Below, in pieces: positions 26,195-34,536 of a stretch of 58,248 nt of DNA. The translations under genes were made by a program, and so were the position numbers. Numbering within the stretch: the stretch's first letter is position 1; each line of letters starts with the position of its first letter. This DNA comes from Heliorestis acidaminivorans (GTDB taxonomy: Bacteria; Bacillota; Desulfitobacteriia; Heliobacteriales; Heliobacteriaceae), in assembly GCF_008933955.1 (NCBI RefSeq), contig NZ_WBXO01000014.1, forward strand, positions 1-58,248, given 5' to 3'. The notes under the pieces are model-generated. The model had not been told where the DNA came from and searched no databases. It saw only the letters and a list, made by a program, of their open reading frames with translations.

Positions 26195-26357
26195 TTATTT
26201 TTGAGCCTTGCTTTTTTATCATATGACTCTCTGTGTTCTACTATAAATTTCGTGATTCTACTCATGCTTTATGTCCTCTTGGGCGATTAATTTTGCTATT
26301 TTCAGTTCCTCTTTTTGCCTCTACAGCAAGTGCTGTACATAATTTGCTAAGATAAGT
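26195..26357. other. Intergenic region upstream of the tRNA-like RNA
   Basis: A possible minus-strand -10 (TATGAT) lies about 30 bases before the tRNA-like RNA, with only a weak -35. The RNA may therefore be processed from the 3' end of the upstream lipoprotein transcript. Confidence 0.3.
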
Positions 26358-27077
26358 TTATTGTTTCTCTAGATGTGTGATTAACTGTTCAAGATCCTGC
26401 ACCGTTAAAACACCTGAGGCTGTAGTAGCTAAGTTTCCATAATCATCAATTAGAATAAAAAAAGGAAGCCCTTTTACTTGCATTTCACCACTGGCAATCC
26501 TAGGATCAGTACGTCCTACATCAATTTTCTCAATGATTACTTGCTGTAACTTTTCATCCCACTTTTGAAGCCATTTTTCTAATTCTTTAGATTGTGCCGT
26601 ACAGTCTTCACAAACAGGGGCATAGTAATATTGAATAATTCCAATATATGTTTCAGTGGATTTTGTATTCTCTAGTGCTAGATCCTTTCCTTCTGTTACT
26701 TCATTATTAGTAATTTTTTCTGTTGACTCTTGGGTAGAAGAAGCTTCCTCCTGCTCACCTGTCTTTACAATGACTGGCTCTTCTTCTAATGCTTCCTTCT
26801 GACTTCCCTCCGTAAGTTCTTCCTCTACCGTTTCTAGGTTCTCTTGTTTTTCCTTACTTTGGTCTGCTATAGTAGTTTCATGGATTTCTAAGGTTTCAAC
26901 GTTATTAACTTCTTCTTCCATCTCTTCTTGGCTCTGTAGCGTATGGTCGATTTCTTTTTCTACTTGCTTCTTTTCTTCTGTCCAATTAGCCTCTCCGGCT
27001 AATGTTTGGAAATTGCATCCACTTACTAAAGGTATTAGTAAGAAAAATAACACTACCAGCCATCCCCGTGTCTTCAT
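26358..27077 (-). CDS. Thioredoxin-fold lipoprotein with long acidic linker
   Basis: This 239-residue protein has a lipoprotein signal (LVSGC, Cys at 21). A very acidic, Glu-rich low-complexity stretch (about residues 30-135) leads to a thioredoxin-like domain at the C-terminus. The active site is APVCEDC (CxxC), the cis-proline loop is GLPFFIL, and the LEKWLQKW helix follows. It would sit outside the membrane on a flexible tether as a thiol oxidoreductase, perhaps in disulfide exchange or spore-coat chemistry. No partner gene is adjacent. Its function is inferred from fold motifs only. Confidence 0.8.
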   Translation of the reverse strand: MKTRGWLVVLFFLLIPLVSGCNFQTLAGEANWTEEKKQVEKEIDHTLQSQEEMEEEVNNVETLEIHETTIADQSKEKQENLETVEEELTEGSQKEALEEEPVIVKTGEQEEASSTQESTEKITNNEVTEGKDLALENTKSTETYIGIIQYYYAPVCEDCTAQSKELEKWLQKWDEKLQQVIIEKIDVGRTDPRIASGEMQVKGLPFFILIDDYGNLATTASGVLTVQDLEQLITHLEKQ

Positions 27078-27239
27078 CTATTCTTCCCTCCTTGGAGAAA
27101 AAAAGACCTTGAGAATGTGTACGCATTATTTATTCGCTTTTTCTACTATCTCTTCCTTCTTTATTTATCAAAAAGTTCTCCAATTCTCTCCATTTGTTTT
27201 TAATTAATTTGAGAAAAATTTTGGAAGGAGGCATTTTTT

Positions 27240-27404
27240 ATGGGCGAGAAGCAAAAACCACTTTGTAAGCTACTAAAAAATGATCTTATAAAAAAAGAGC
27301 CTGAGGAATTCAAAGCTCTAGTTACGAATGCTCAATTTTATTGTAAGAAATGTGGAAGGGTAGCACAAAAGAGCAAGACCCTTTGTAAGCCTGTAGAGCT
27401 CTAG
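27240..27404 (+). CDS. Small Cys-rich (zinc ribbon-like) protein, 54 residues
   Basis: This short gene starts at ATG 27240 after a strong GGAAGGAGG site and encodes 54 residues. A CKKCG motif (FYCKKCGRVAQ) and two further LCK cysteines suggest a single metal-binding knuckle; the rest is Lys-rich. It has its own bidirectional terminator. I do not recognise the family. Confidence 0.65.
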   Translation: MGEKQKPLCKLLKNDLIKKEPEEFKALVTNAQFYCKKCGRVAQKSKTLCKPVEL

Positions 27405-27416
27405 CTTTACAAAAAA

Positions 27417-27458
27417 AATCACCCTTTAGAGAAGCTTTTGCTCTCTAACAGGGTGATT
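27417..27458. terminator. Bidirectional terminator
   Basis: AATCACCCT (27417-27425) pairs with AGGGTGATT (27450-27458), with A-run on the left and T-run on the right, between convergent genes. Confidence 0.85.
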
Positions 27459-27470
27459 CTTTTTATTGTT

Positions 27471-28352
27471 TTACATAGACTGAAGACTGCGAATACGGTC
27501 GTCCAAGTCAGGGTGACTGGAGAATAGCTTAGTCCAGCTCTTAGAGCCACCGCTAATTTTCATGGTTTGAAGTGCTTGCTGGTCTGTATCAACAAGTTGT
27601 ACGTTTTGCTTTAGAGATTGCAAAGCGTGAATCATCTTCTCTTTACCAGCTAACGTAGCGCCACCACGGTCGGCATGGAACTCACGATAGCGTGAGAAGG
27701 CCATAACTGCGATACTGCCCAGAATGGAGAAGAAGATCTGGAAGAAGATAATAGCGGCGAAGTGCGCGATAGCGGCATACTCTTCACGCACTAAGGTTGA
27801 TACAAAGTAAGCGACGATGCGAGATATGAAAACAACAAAGGTGTTTACTACACCTTGAATTAGTGCCATTGTTACCATGTCGCCGTTGGCAATATGGGCC
27901 ACTTCATGAGCGAGAACACCTTCAACAGCGTTGTCATCCATGCGAGATAACAAACCCGTAGATACTGCTACGAGTGAGCTGTTTTTGGTGGCACCTGTAG
28001 CAAAAGCGTTTACTTCTGGAGAATCATAAATACCTACTTCTGGCATTTTAGTAATCCCAGATTGGCGAGACATGTCATGAACGAGTTGAACTATACGATG
28101 CTCTTGAGCTGTTAGATTCCCATTCGGATTGAGGACTCGTACGTTCATCATCTTTTTAGCCATCCAGCGGGATATAGCCAAAGAAATGAATGAACCAGAG
28201 AAACCTACAATAGCTGCAAATACGAGGAGAGAACCATAATCAATGCCATAGGCAGTGATGTATCCTCCAACGCCCAGCAAGGAAGTCATAATTACGATTG
28301 TAAGCAAAACGAGAAAGTTTACTAGCAAAAACAAACCGATACGTTTGAACAT
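27471..28352 (-). CDS. htpX: HtpX-type membrane zinc metalloprotease
   Basis: This 293-residue M48 protease has the active-site motif [10 protein letters not shown], a second glutamate ligand region ([14 protein letters not shown]), and four hydrophobic segments (two at the N-terminus, two after the active site). This is the layout of HtpX, which degrades damaged membrane proteins. The conserved [17 protein letters not shown] segment near the N-terminus matches full-length HtpX. The ATG has GGAGG eight bases upstream. It is a single gene. Confidence 0.95.
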   Translation of the reverse strand: MFKRIGLFLLVNFLVLLTIVIMTSLLGVGGYITAYGIDYGSLLVFAAIVGFSGSFISLAISRWMAKKMMNVRVLNPNGNLTAQEHRIVQLVHDMSRQSGITKMPEVGIYDSPEVNAFATGATKNSSLVAVSTGLLSRMDDNAVEGVLAHEVAHIANGDMVTMALIQGVVNTFVVFISRIVAYFVSTLVREEYAAIAHFAAIIFFQIFFSILGSIAVMAFSRYREFHADRGGATLAGKEKMIHALQSLKQNVQLVDTDQQALQTMKISGGSKSWTKLFSSHPDLDDRIRSLQSM

Positions 28353-28588
28353 TCACCACAACCTCCTTATCTCTTTAAAAAAGCATTTCTCGCATCGGGC
28401 ACCGAAAGACATTATACCATATATTTGCTATTTTTTTAAGTTTTATTTCACCTTTTTCGATGGGAATTTTTTCAATACTTGTCCAGTTCTTTGACCATGT
28501 AAGCAGAATAATGATTTTTATGTTACTATACATAGGAAAAGAATTATGAGTACATATTCCTGAAAGGAGAAAAAACAAGGGGGTTACT

Positions 28589-29698
28589 ATGGATTATATT
28601 TTCTCTTATATCAATGTTGAAATGGTTAACTACTGGTTACAAGACATTGCCTTAGCTCTAGCAATCTTCTTTTTATTTCTTGTATTTCGTAAAATCTTCT
28701 CTCGTTATATTTTCCAGTTGATGCTAAGAATACTTAAAAAGACTGAAACTGATTTTGTTGCTCCTATCTTGCTTGCTTTCGAAAAGCCTTTACAGTTCTT
28801 TTTCGTCATTATCGGTATTTATGTTTCTCTCACTTATACAGCTTTATTACCTAATTATCAAGATTTACTTTTGCGGTTCTTCCGTTCAGCTATTATTGTT
28901 ACAATTGCTTGGGGGGTATACAACCTCGGCGATATTTACACTGGCATATTCAGGAATCTTGAGAGAAAGCTAGACGTTCAGTTTGACGAAATTCTAATTC
29001 CTTTTTTGTCGAAAATCTTGCGTTTTATAACTATATTGTTTGCTTTAAGCATTATTGCTCAGGAGTGGGGTTATGAGGTAGATGGTCTAATTGCTGGTCT
29101 TGGTCTTGGCGGTTTGGCTTTTGCTTTGGCAGCACAAGACACACTGTCTAACATCTTCGGCGGTATCATAATTATTGTAGATAAAACTTTTAAAATCGGA
29201 GATTGGATAAAATCGTCTAGTGTGGAAGGCACTGTGGAAGAAATTACTTTTCGAAGTACAAAAGTACGTACTTTTTCCCAGGCTCTTGTGACAGTACCTA
29301 ACTCTAAACTAGTGAATGACGCTATAACGAACTGGTCTCGCATGGGTAAGCGTCAAATCACTTTTAATGTTGGTGTAACATACAGTACTACTCGGGAACA
29401 AATGGAACGCTGTGTAGAAGACATTAAAAAGATGCTTCAAGAACATGAAGAGGTACATCCAGAAACCATTTTCGTTACTTTTGACCGCTTCAATGATAGT
29501 AGCCTTGATATTTTTCTATACTTTTTCACCAAAACAACTGTCTGGGGTGAATTTTTAGCTGTCAAGCAAGATGTTAACTTAAAAATCATGCAGATTCTAG
29601 AAGAAAACAATGTTTCTGTTGCTTTCCCAACTACAACTGTTTATGTGGAAAACTCATCTGAGGAAGAAAGTAAATACATGAAAGCTCCTATGGCATAA
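28589..29698 (+). CDS. MscS-family mechanosensitive channel
   Basis: This 369-residue membrane protein has four or five N-terminal helices. The pore-lining helix region is AGLGLGGLAFALAAQDTLSNIFGG, given here in part (GLGGLAFALAAQDTLSNIF), followed by the beta domain (FKIGDWIKSSSVEGTVEEI) and a C-terminal alpha/beta vestibule. It should open under membrane tension on hypo-osmotic shock. It is a member of the larger YnaI/YkuT-like branch rather than minimal MscS. The ATG has AAGGGGG upstream. A DnaA-box cluster lies 120 bp downstream. Confidence 0.93.
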   Translation: MDYIFSYINVEMVNYWLQDIALALAIFFLFLVFRKIFSRYIFQLMLRILKKTETDFVAPILLAFEKPLQFFFVIIGIYVSLTYTALLPNYQDLLLRFFRSAIIVTIAWGVYNLGDIYTGIFRNLERKLDVQFDEILIPFLSKILRFITILFALSIIAQEWGYEVDGLIAGLGLGGLAFALAAQDTLSNIFGGIIIIVDKTFKIGDWIKSSSVEGTVEEITFRSTKVRTFSQALVTVPNSKLVNDAITNWSRMGKRQITFNVGVTYSTTREQMERCVEDIKKMLQEHEEVHPETIFVTFDRFNDSSLDIFLYFFTKTTVWGEFLAVKQDVNLKIMQILEENNVSVAFPTTTVYVENSSEEESKYMKAPMA

Positions 29699-29819
29699 CT
29701 GGAAAAGGACCTCTTTTGTATTGATTTTTACATGGAGGTCTCCCTTTTTCGTCAAATTGTATCTTTATTTTTGTATATTCGCTCACTTTTGAGAGTTTGT
29801 TGTCGATAGAAGTCACAAG

Positions 29820-29916
29820 TTATCTACACCCTTGTCCACATATTTTAGCCCTGCTACTTCAAGCTTTCCACAGCTTTATCCACATTATCCACAGGTAAGC
29901 TATCCCCTTTTCCACA
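29820..29916 (+). promoter_or_regulatory. Cluster of six DnaA boxes
   Basis: Six nine-base sites share one orientation within 97 bp: TTATCTACA 29820-29828, TTGTCCACA 29832-29840, CTTTCCACA 29864-29872, TTATCCACA 29876-29884, TTATCCACA 29885-29893 and TTTTCCACA 29908-29916. Two are perfect consensus boxes in direct tandem, and the others differ at one or two positions. No dnaA or dnaN is nearby. This fits a secondary DnaA-binding cluster, or part of an origin region. A hairpin (29934-29966, TTTTGGGA/TCCCAAAA arms) follows. Confidence 0.8.
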
Positions 29917-30030
29917 GTTTATATAAAGTCGTTTTTGGGACCTTTTTTAGAAATTTCCCAAAAAATAGTCTTGTTAAAAATCGAAATATGGCATAATGAT
30001 AGCCTATAGAGGTTATAAGGTGGTGCCGTT

Positions 30031-30372
30031 TTGGGACAAATTCTGCTCTTGTTACTTTTGGGAAGTCTTTTCATTGCCCTGGTTGTAACTCTCCAGACTA
30101 AATATATCGATCCTAACTGGCTAGATGTAGGTAAGTATAATTTATATACTTTTCCAGTTATGTTTATTGCTAATACTTTGCTCTTTATTGCCTTCACTAA
30201 AGGCCAAGCAATTTTTGGCTCTCTTGCTGTAGTCGTGGGGATTCAAATTGCTATTTACATGCTTTCTATTGCTCTTTTTAGCTATCTTATGCTAGGTCAA
30301 CAATTAAGCTGGAATACTGCCCTGGGAATTGCTTTGTTAGTCTTAGCTGTCTTCTTCTTGAATCGTGGCTAG
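30031..30372 (+). CDS. Small multi-helix membrane protein, DMT/EamA-like half
   Basis: This 113-residue protein has about four hydrophobic segments (LLLLLLGSLFIALVV; FPVMFIANTLLFIAF; FGSLAVVVGIQIAIYML; ALGIALLVLAVFFL). The size and the GQQLSWNTALGIALLVLAVF ending resemble one unit of drug/metabolite transporters (SMR/EamA half). The TTG start has AGGTGGTG upstream. The substrate is unknown. It lies just downstream of the DnaA-box cluster. Confidence 0.65.
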   Translation: MGQILLLLLLGSLFIALVVTLQTKYIDPNWLDVGKYNLYTFPVMFIANTLLFIAFTKGQAIFGSLAVVVGIQIAIYMLSIALFSYLMLGQQLSWNTALGIALLVLAVFFLNRG

Positions 30373-30489
30373 AATCTCTTCCTTATGGATCTAATGATTA
30401 AAGTTTTGCTCCTTGTCGAATACTACCGTCAGTACAACAGAAGATTATTCTGTACCGCCAAATTAAGAAGTACTTAGGGAGGTATTCTA

Positions 30490-30738
30490 GTGACTCAACA
30501 ACACATCCATTGTACCGTTAATAATTGTCATTACTGGCAGCAAGGAAACAAATGTGTAGCTAATGAGATTCTTGTTGCTTCCGATCAGTTCGGTGCTAAT
30601 CAGCCTGATAATGTTGACGCCAATATGTCTCAGAATCTAACTCCCACCCCTGTCAACACTTGCATGTCCACTTGCTGTAAATCTTTTGTAGCTGGTAATT
30701 CACCACAGACCACTGTAGATGGTATCAAGAAGCAGTAA
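30490..30738 (+). CDS. DUF1540 protein (Cys-rich), 82 residues
   Basis: The cysteine pattern is typical of DUF1540: CTVNNCHYWQQGNKCVA near the N-terminus and CMSTCCKSF near the C-terminus, separated by a polar linker. Such small proteins are common in spore-forming Clostridia and probably bind metal or form disulfides. The GTG start has GGGAGG upstream. A second, shorter copy lies at 47549-47743. The stop codon is inside a 14-bp hairpin. Confidence 0.85.
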   Translation: MTQQHIHCTVNNCHYWQQGNKCVANEILVASDQFGANQPDNVDANMSQNLTPTPVNTCMSTCCKSFVAGNSPQTTVDGIKKQ

Positions 30739-30760
30739 CTTAATGCTACTGCTTCTTGAT
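30724..30760 (+). repeat. Perfect 14-bp hairpin overlapping a stop codon
   Basis: ATCAAGAAGCAGTA (30724-30737) pairs perfectly with 30747-30760. The TAA of the DUF1540 gene lies at the loop edge. No T-run follows, so it may stabilise the mRNA 3' end instead of terminating. Confidence 0.7.
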
Positions 30761-30880
30761 ATTGATATATCTTTATACAAATTTTGTAAAAAATAGTACT
30801 CTGTCCTTCAGCTTTGGACCATACTGCCAAAGCCAAAGGGATGATTGATAATCTAGTTTCCTACAAGGAGGTTTGTATAG

Positions 30881-31069
30881 ATGGCTCTTTTCTACCTTTC
30901 AGAAATCAAAGAAGGCATTCGTCGTGGCGTCTGGCCTCCCGATTCTTGGAAGTTGCCTGCGCCTTTACCGGAGCTAAAAACGACAGAAGAAGATCCAGAG
31001 AAGTTAGATGCAAAAATTGAGGCAATGGCTAGAGAATGGGCCAAGCAAAATAATATAAAACTGCATTGA
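30881..31069 (+). CDS. Small hypothetical protein, 62 residues
   Basis: This 62-residue soluble protein starts MALFYLSEIKEGIRRG and ends in a charged helix. The ATG is preceded by AAGGAGG, and a terminator overlaps the stop codon, so it is a genuine monocistronic unit. Conserved-looking Trp/Pro residues (WPPDSWKLPAPLP) stand out. I do not recognise the family. Confidence 0.65.
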   Translation: MALFYLSEIKEGIRRGVWPPDSWKLPAPLPELKTTEEDPEKLDAKIEAMAREWAKQNNIKLH

Positions 31070-31097
31070 GCATTAGCGGCTCAATGCAGTTTTTTTG
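31061..31097 (+). terminator. Terminator overlapping the stop codon of the small ORF
   Basis: CTGCATTGAGC (31061-31071) pairs perfectly with 31079-31089, followed by eight T residues. Confidence 0.92.
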
Positions 31098-31099
31098 TG

Positions 31100-32308
31100 C
31101 TAAAACAATTTGAATTTTCCTTTTTTTAAGAGGAGATTAAAACCACCTAGCATGTAAAGATAGCGATTGTCAATGATTTTTTTCATGATAACGGCTTTCG
31201 TCCCTACTATAATCTTGCCAAAGACAATACCGATGGCCTCTTCACTACCTAGGGAAGCGACTGTACCTTTGAATTCAGGCTTTATCTCTTTAAGAGGCTG
31301 ACCTTTGAGTAAGGCTTTAATGTTTTCGGCACAGCCTTCAGCTTGTTGTATAGTTATTTGCGCTGACGGCGGATAAGGGCGACCTGTTTGTTCATCGTAT
31401 AGGACAGCACAATCACCAATTACAAAAATATGATCGTCATGGGGTGCTCGTAAGTCTTTTCTTACTTCTACACGTCCTCTTGCAGTTGGAAAACCGCATT
31501 GACCTACTAGAGAATTTCCTTGAACTCCTCCGGTCCAGACAACTGTGTCTGCTTTGATTTCTTCTTCATCATCGCCCTGAGCAATTATGACCCCATCGGG
31601 TGTACAGGTTTTTATCATTCTGCCTAGATAAAACTCTACACCACGATTCTTCAAATAGTTATATGCATAGTTTACAAGCTCAGGTGCAAAACCTGGAAGT
31701 ATCGTCTGACCTGCTTCTATATTGATGATGCGAACTTTGCTTGGATCGATATCGTATTCTTTACATAAAACAGGAACTCTTTCTACGAGTTCACCAACAA
31801 ATTCTATTCCTGTGAATCCAGCACCACCTACAACGAGGGCTAGCATTTCGTCACGTTTTTCATGGTGATAACGTGCAAAGGTACATTGGATATGTTCACG
31901 AATCTTACGGGCTTCATTAATACTACGAATACTAAAGGAGTGTTCTTTCAGGCCAGGTATGCCAAAAGTAGCTGGTTCAAACCCTAGGGCGACTACTAGA
32001 TAGTCGTAGAGCAAGGTTTTTCCACTTTTTAAAAGGACTCTCTTCTCTGCGGTTTGAATTTCACAAACCTCATCTTGTACAAAGTTAACTCTCTTCGTAT
32101 CAATTACTTCATCAATGTTAACTCGATTATTGTCCTGATGGGCCGTACCTGCTGCATTCTCATGAAGCAAGGTGGTCTGGTAATGGTAGCGATGCTTGTT
32201 GACCAGTGTAATTCTGCCTTCTTGAATGGAAAGCAATTTTTGCAAGTGCAATGTCGTCATAATGCCGCCATAGCCTGCACCTAAAATGAGAATTTCTGCT
32301 GTCTTCAC
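31100..32308 (-). CDS. Type II NADH dehydrogenase (NDH-2-like)
   Basis: This 402-residue flavoprotein has two Rossmann motifs: ILGAGYGGIMTT for FAD near residue 8 and VVGGAGFTGIEFVGEL for NAD(P)H near residue 160. It also has the FAD-contact motif HIFVIGDCAVL and a C-terminal membrane-binding segment (NRYLYMLGGFNLLLKKGK). It should oxidise NADH and pass electrons to quinone without pumping ions. The GTG start has AAGGAG upstream. It is a single gene. Confidence 0.9.
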   Translation of the reverse strand: MKTAEILILGAGYGGIMTTLHLQKLLSIQEGRITLVNKHRYHYQTTLLHENAAGTAHQDNNRVNIDEVIDTKRVNFVQDEVCEIQTAEKRVLLKSGKTLLYDYLVVALGFEPATFGIPGLKEHSFSIRSINEARKIREHIQCTFARYHHEKRDEMLALVVGGAGFTGIEFVGELVERVPVLCKEYDIDPSKVRIINIEAGQTILPGFAPELVNYAYNYLKNRGVEFYLGRMIKTCTPDGVIIAQGDDEEEIKADTVVWTGGVQGNSLVGQCGFPTARGRVEVRKDLRAPHDDHIFVIGDCAVLYDEQTGRPYPPSAQITIQQAEGCAENIKALLKGQPLKEIKPEFKGTVASLGSEEAIGIVFGKIIVGTKAVIMKKIIDNRYLYMLGGFNLLLKKGKFKLF

Positions 32309-32495
32309 TTCTGTCTTGACTCCTTATCTACTTAGTACATTTTTTGAATCCCCTTTGATTTAAGCAACGTCTATTTGCCAGAAAAATACTGCATACACTC
32401 TTTTACTGACCAAACTAGTATTCTCCTTATATTCTCAATTTCCTGCAACAATTCCTTTTTTGGATGCTAATTCCTTGCGGTGTCAAGCACAAGGT

Positions 32496-32535
32496 GTAAA
32501 AAAAAGATAGACACCTTTTTATAGGCGTCTATCTT
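32496..32535 (-). terminator. Terminator after the Rossmann-fold gene
   Basis: AAGATAGAC...CC (32504-32515) pairs with 32524-32535 with one mismatch. The minus-strand product ends in T. Confidence 0.75.
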
Positions 32536-32585
32536 CTCATATCTTAGCTTTCTTTTGCTATACTTCATAAGCTTCTTCTCTTTGT

Positions 32586-33293
32586 TTAATCTTCTTGTAC
32601 TGTTGGTCCAATCTTTTTCACTAAGTCTCTAGCAAAAGGACCTAAGTCGTTAAGCGAATAGGCTTTCATCGTTCCTGCGGTAGGAACTCGCAAGGCTACT
32701 CCAATCCACTCTTCGGGCACACCTGCCTGTCGAAGTCTTTTCTCTACACGCAGAGCAGTGCGTATTCCTTCTTCTGCAGAAATGCTGTTGATTAAAGCAA
32801 CCTGATCAGAAAAACCTTGTACAGAAGGTGCTACTTCTTCTAGTAAGCTCGATACTCTCTGGAAAGTTTCCGCATCTGTTTCATCAAGGACGAATAAGCC
32901 TCTTTCACCTAGTTCCATTTCGCGAAAGTGGCCAATCACTTTTACGCTTAACACAGATAAATCAATAGCTGCTTTTTGTATTTTTTCTGCAGTAATGGTT
33001 GTGGCCATGTTAAGAAAGAGAGTGTCCCGACCAATTTCTTGGGACTGTAGGGTCTGTAAGAGAGGAATTACAGTTGGTGCTGGTACAGTGAGAATTGCTA
33101 TTGTTGCACCCTCAATATCTTTGAGGGCTGTACTGTAGTCAGCCTTAGTGAAGGCGGCAACGTCACGAGCAACTACTTCTTCTGTATCAATGATAATTAG
33201 ATCTGTTTCTCGTGGTAATCGCTTGGCCACTAGAGCACCTAACCGACCAGCTCCTACAAGAGCTACTCTTTCTCTTTGTTCCAATGAACCCAT
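32586..33293 (-). CDS. Rossmann-fold NAD(P)-binding protein, ProC/F420-oxidoreductase-like
   Basis: This protein of about 235 residues has an N-terminal nucleotide-binding motif (ALVGAGRLGALVAKRL) and a helical C-terminal part containing GIRTALRVEKRLR. The overall pattern recalls pyrroline-5-carboxylate reductase and NADP-F420 oxidoreductase relatives, but key proline-synthesis residues are not evident. The ATG at 33293 has GGAAAGG upstream; a TTG at 33320 is an alternative start. It lies 62 bp (35 bp from the alternative start) downstream of the CarH-like regulator on the same strand, so the two are probably co-transcribed. The substrate is unknown. Confidence 0.7.
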   Translation of the reverse strand: MGSLEQRERVALVGAGRLGALVAKRLPRETDLIIIDTEEVVARDVAAFTKADYSTALKDIEGATIAILTVPAPTVIPLLQTLQSQEIGRDTLFLNMATTITAEKIQKAAIDLSVLSVKVIGHFREMELGERGLFVLDETDAETFQRVSSLLEEVAPSVQGFSDQVALINSISAEEGIRTALRVEKRLRQAGVPEEWIGVALRVPTAGTMKAYSLNDLGPFARDLVKKIGPTVQED

Positions 33294-33355
33294 CCATCCT
33301 TTCCATTTTGGTTCAACCAAAAAGTACTTCTATTTACTAGTCACTGTTCACCATA

Positions 33356-34279
33356 CTACTTATTCAAGTTACGTAACCATTCATCCCACTTATTAATACT
33401 TCTTCCTGGATAAGCATTTCCAATTTCTGTTTGCTTCTCTGTAGAAAAGTCAATAACACGACCACCAATAGCTAGCTTCAAGTTCAAATCGATTGCTTCA
33501 GCTCGCTCTAATAGGGCCTCTCTAAATTCTAATAAGAGTTCATAAGACTCTGGTTTTCCTATTGATAGGGCTACAATAAGAGGGCGTAATTCATCGAAGG
33601 AGCTTAGCAAGTCGTCAACTGGAAGGTTCTGGCCTAAATAGATAACTCTAAAGCCTCTTCGTCTCATATAAATTGAAAAAATCAAAAGACCTATTTCATG
33701 TTGTTCATTAGGTACGCAAGCGGCCATTACTGTAGGTCTGTCTCTATTAACAGGTAAAGCTCCCAACATAGTTGCTAAACGAGCGCGAAAGAAGTTTGAT
33801 GCAAAATGTTCCTGCGCTACTGTAATTTCTTGACGAGCCCAGCGTTCGCCTAATTCATGTAAGATTGGTAGGGTAATATCAAGGGCCACTCTTTCCATGC
33901 TAAATAAACTTAATGCTTCTTCCATAGCAAAACCAGCGCTTTGCTCATCGTATTCATTAAGGGATTTAATAATTCTTTCTTTGATATCTACTATTATATC
34001 TTTTCCGGTGTCGAGAATAGGACTAATCGGTAAAAGACTATCTCGCTGATGTAACATCTTTACAGCCTGCCCTATAGTTACACCGTTTTTTACTTGTTGT
34101 GCTAACCATTGAATCGTTTGCACATCTTCTTGTGAATATACGCGGTAACCTGCTCTATTTCTTTCTGGCCTGATTACCCTGTAACGCTGTTCCCATACAC
34201 GAAGGGTTCCTGCGGCAATGCCTGTCATATTCTCTACTGCTTTTATATTATAGAATCCTTTTTCATCAAAAGCCACCAA
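33356..34279 (-). CDS. CarH-like MerR regulator with B12-binding photoreceptor domain
   Basis: This 307-residue protein has an N-terminal MerR helix-turn-helix (residues 10-78, TLRVWEQRYRVIRPER), a helical B12-capping region with the W(x)9EH motif (W147, E157, H158), and a cobalamin-binding Rossmann domain with ExHxxG (E192-G197, H194 as candidate lower ligand). W(x)9EH plus ExHxxG is the CarH/LitR signature: adenosylcobalamin holds a dark tetramer on DNA, and light breaks the Co-C bond and releases it. The GTG start has AAAGGGGTG upstream. It is probably a light-responsive repressor. The target operator (often TGTACA-like) was not found by eye. Confidence 0.85.
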   Translation of the reverse strand: MVAFDEKGFYNIKAVENMTGIAAGTLRVWEQRYRVIRPERNRAGYRVYSQEDVQTIQWLAQQVKNGVTIGQAVKMLHQRDSLLPISPILDTGKDIIVDIKERIIKSLNEYDEQSAGFAMEEALSLFSMERVALDITLPILHELGERWARQEITVAQEHFASNFFRARLATMLGALPVNRDRPTVMAACVPNEQHEIGLLIFSIYMRRRGFRVIYLGQNLPVDDLLSSFDELRPLIVALSIGKPESYELLLEFREALLERAEAIDLNLKLAIGGRVIDFSTEKQTEIGNAYPGRSINKWDEWLRNLNK

Positions 34280-34536
34280 AGTACACCCCTTTAATTTGCT
34301 TCTATGTTACTTGCAATAACTTGGCACAAATAATTATAAAATATAAATCAGCAAAAAACACTGGTTTTGTATGGAAAGTATGTAGTGCTTAGGTCTCAAA
34401 AATGTTTTTCACTCCGAATAATATGATATTGCTTTTCCCATATAATCTTCTACTTTATAATGGTTATGGTAAATATATTATTGTTGCATTTTGCTGTCCC
34501 CATGTTGCTTAACATTTGAGAATAGAGGTGATTCGG
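34280..34536. promoter_or_regulatory. Divergent regulatory region between two regulators
   Basis: This AT-rich region between divergent regulator genes must hold both promoters. I could not assign boxes with confidence, nor a CarH operator. Confidence 0.4.
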
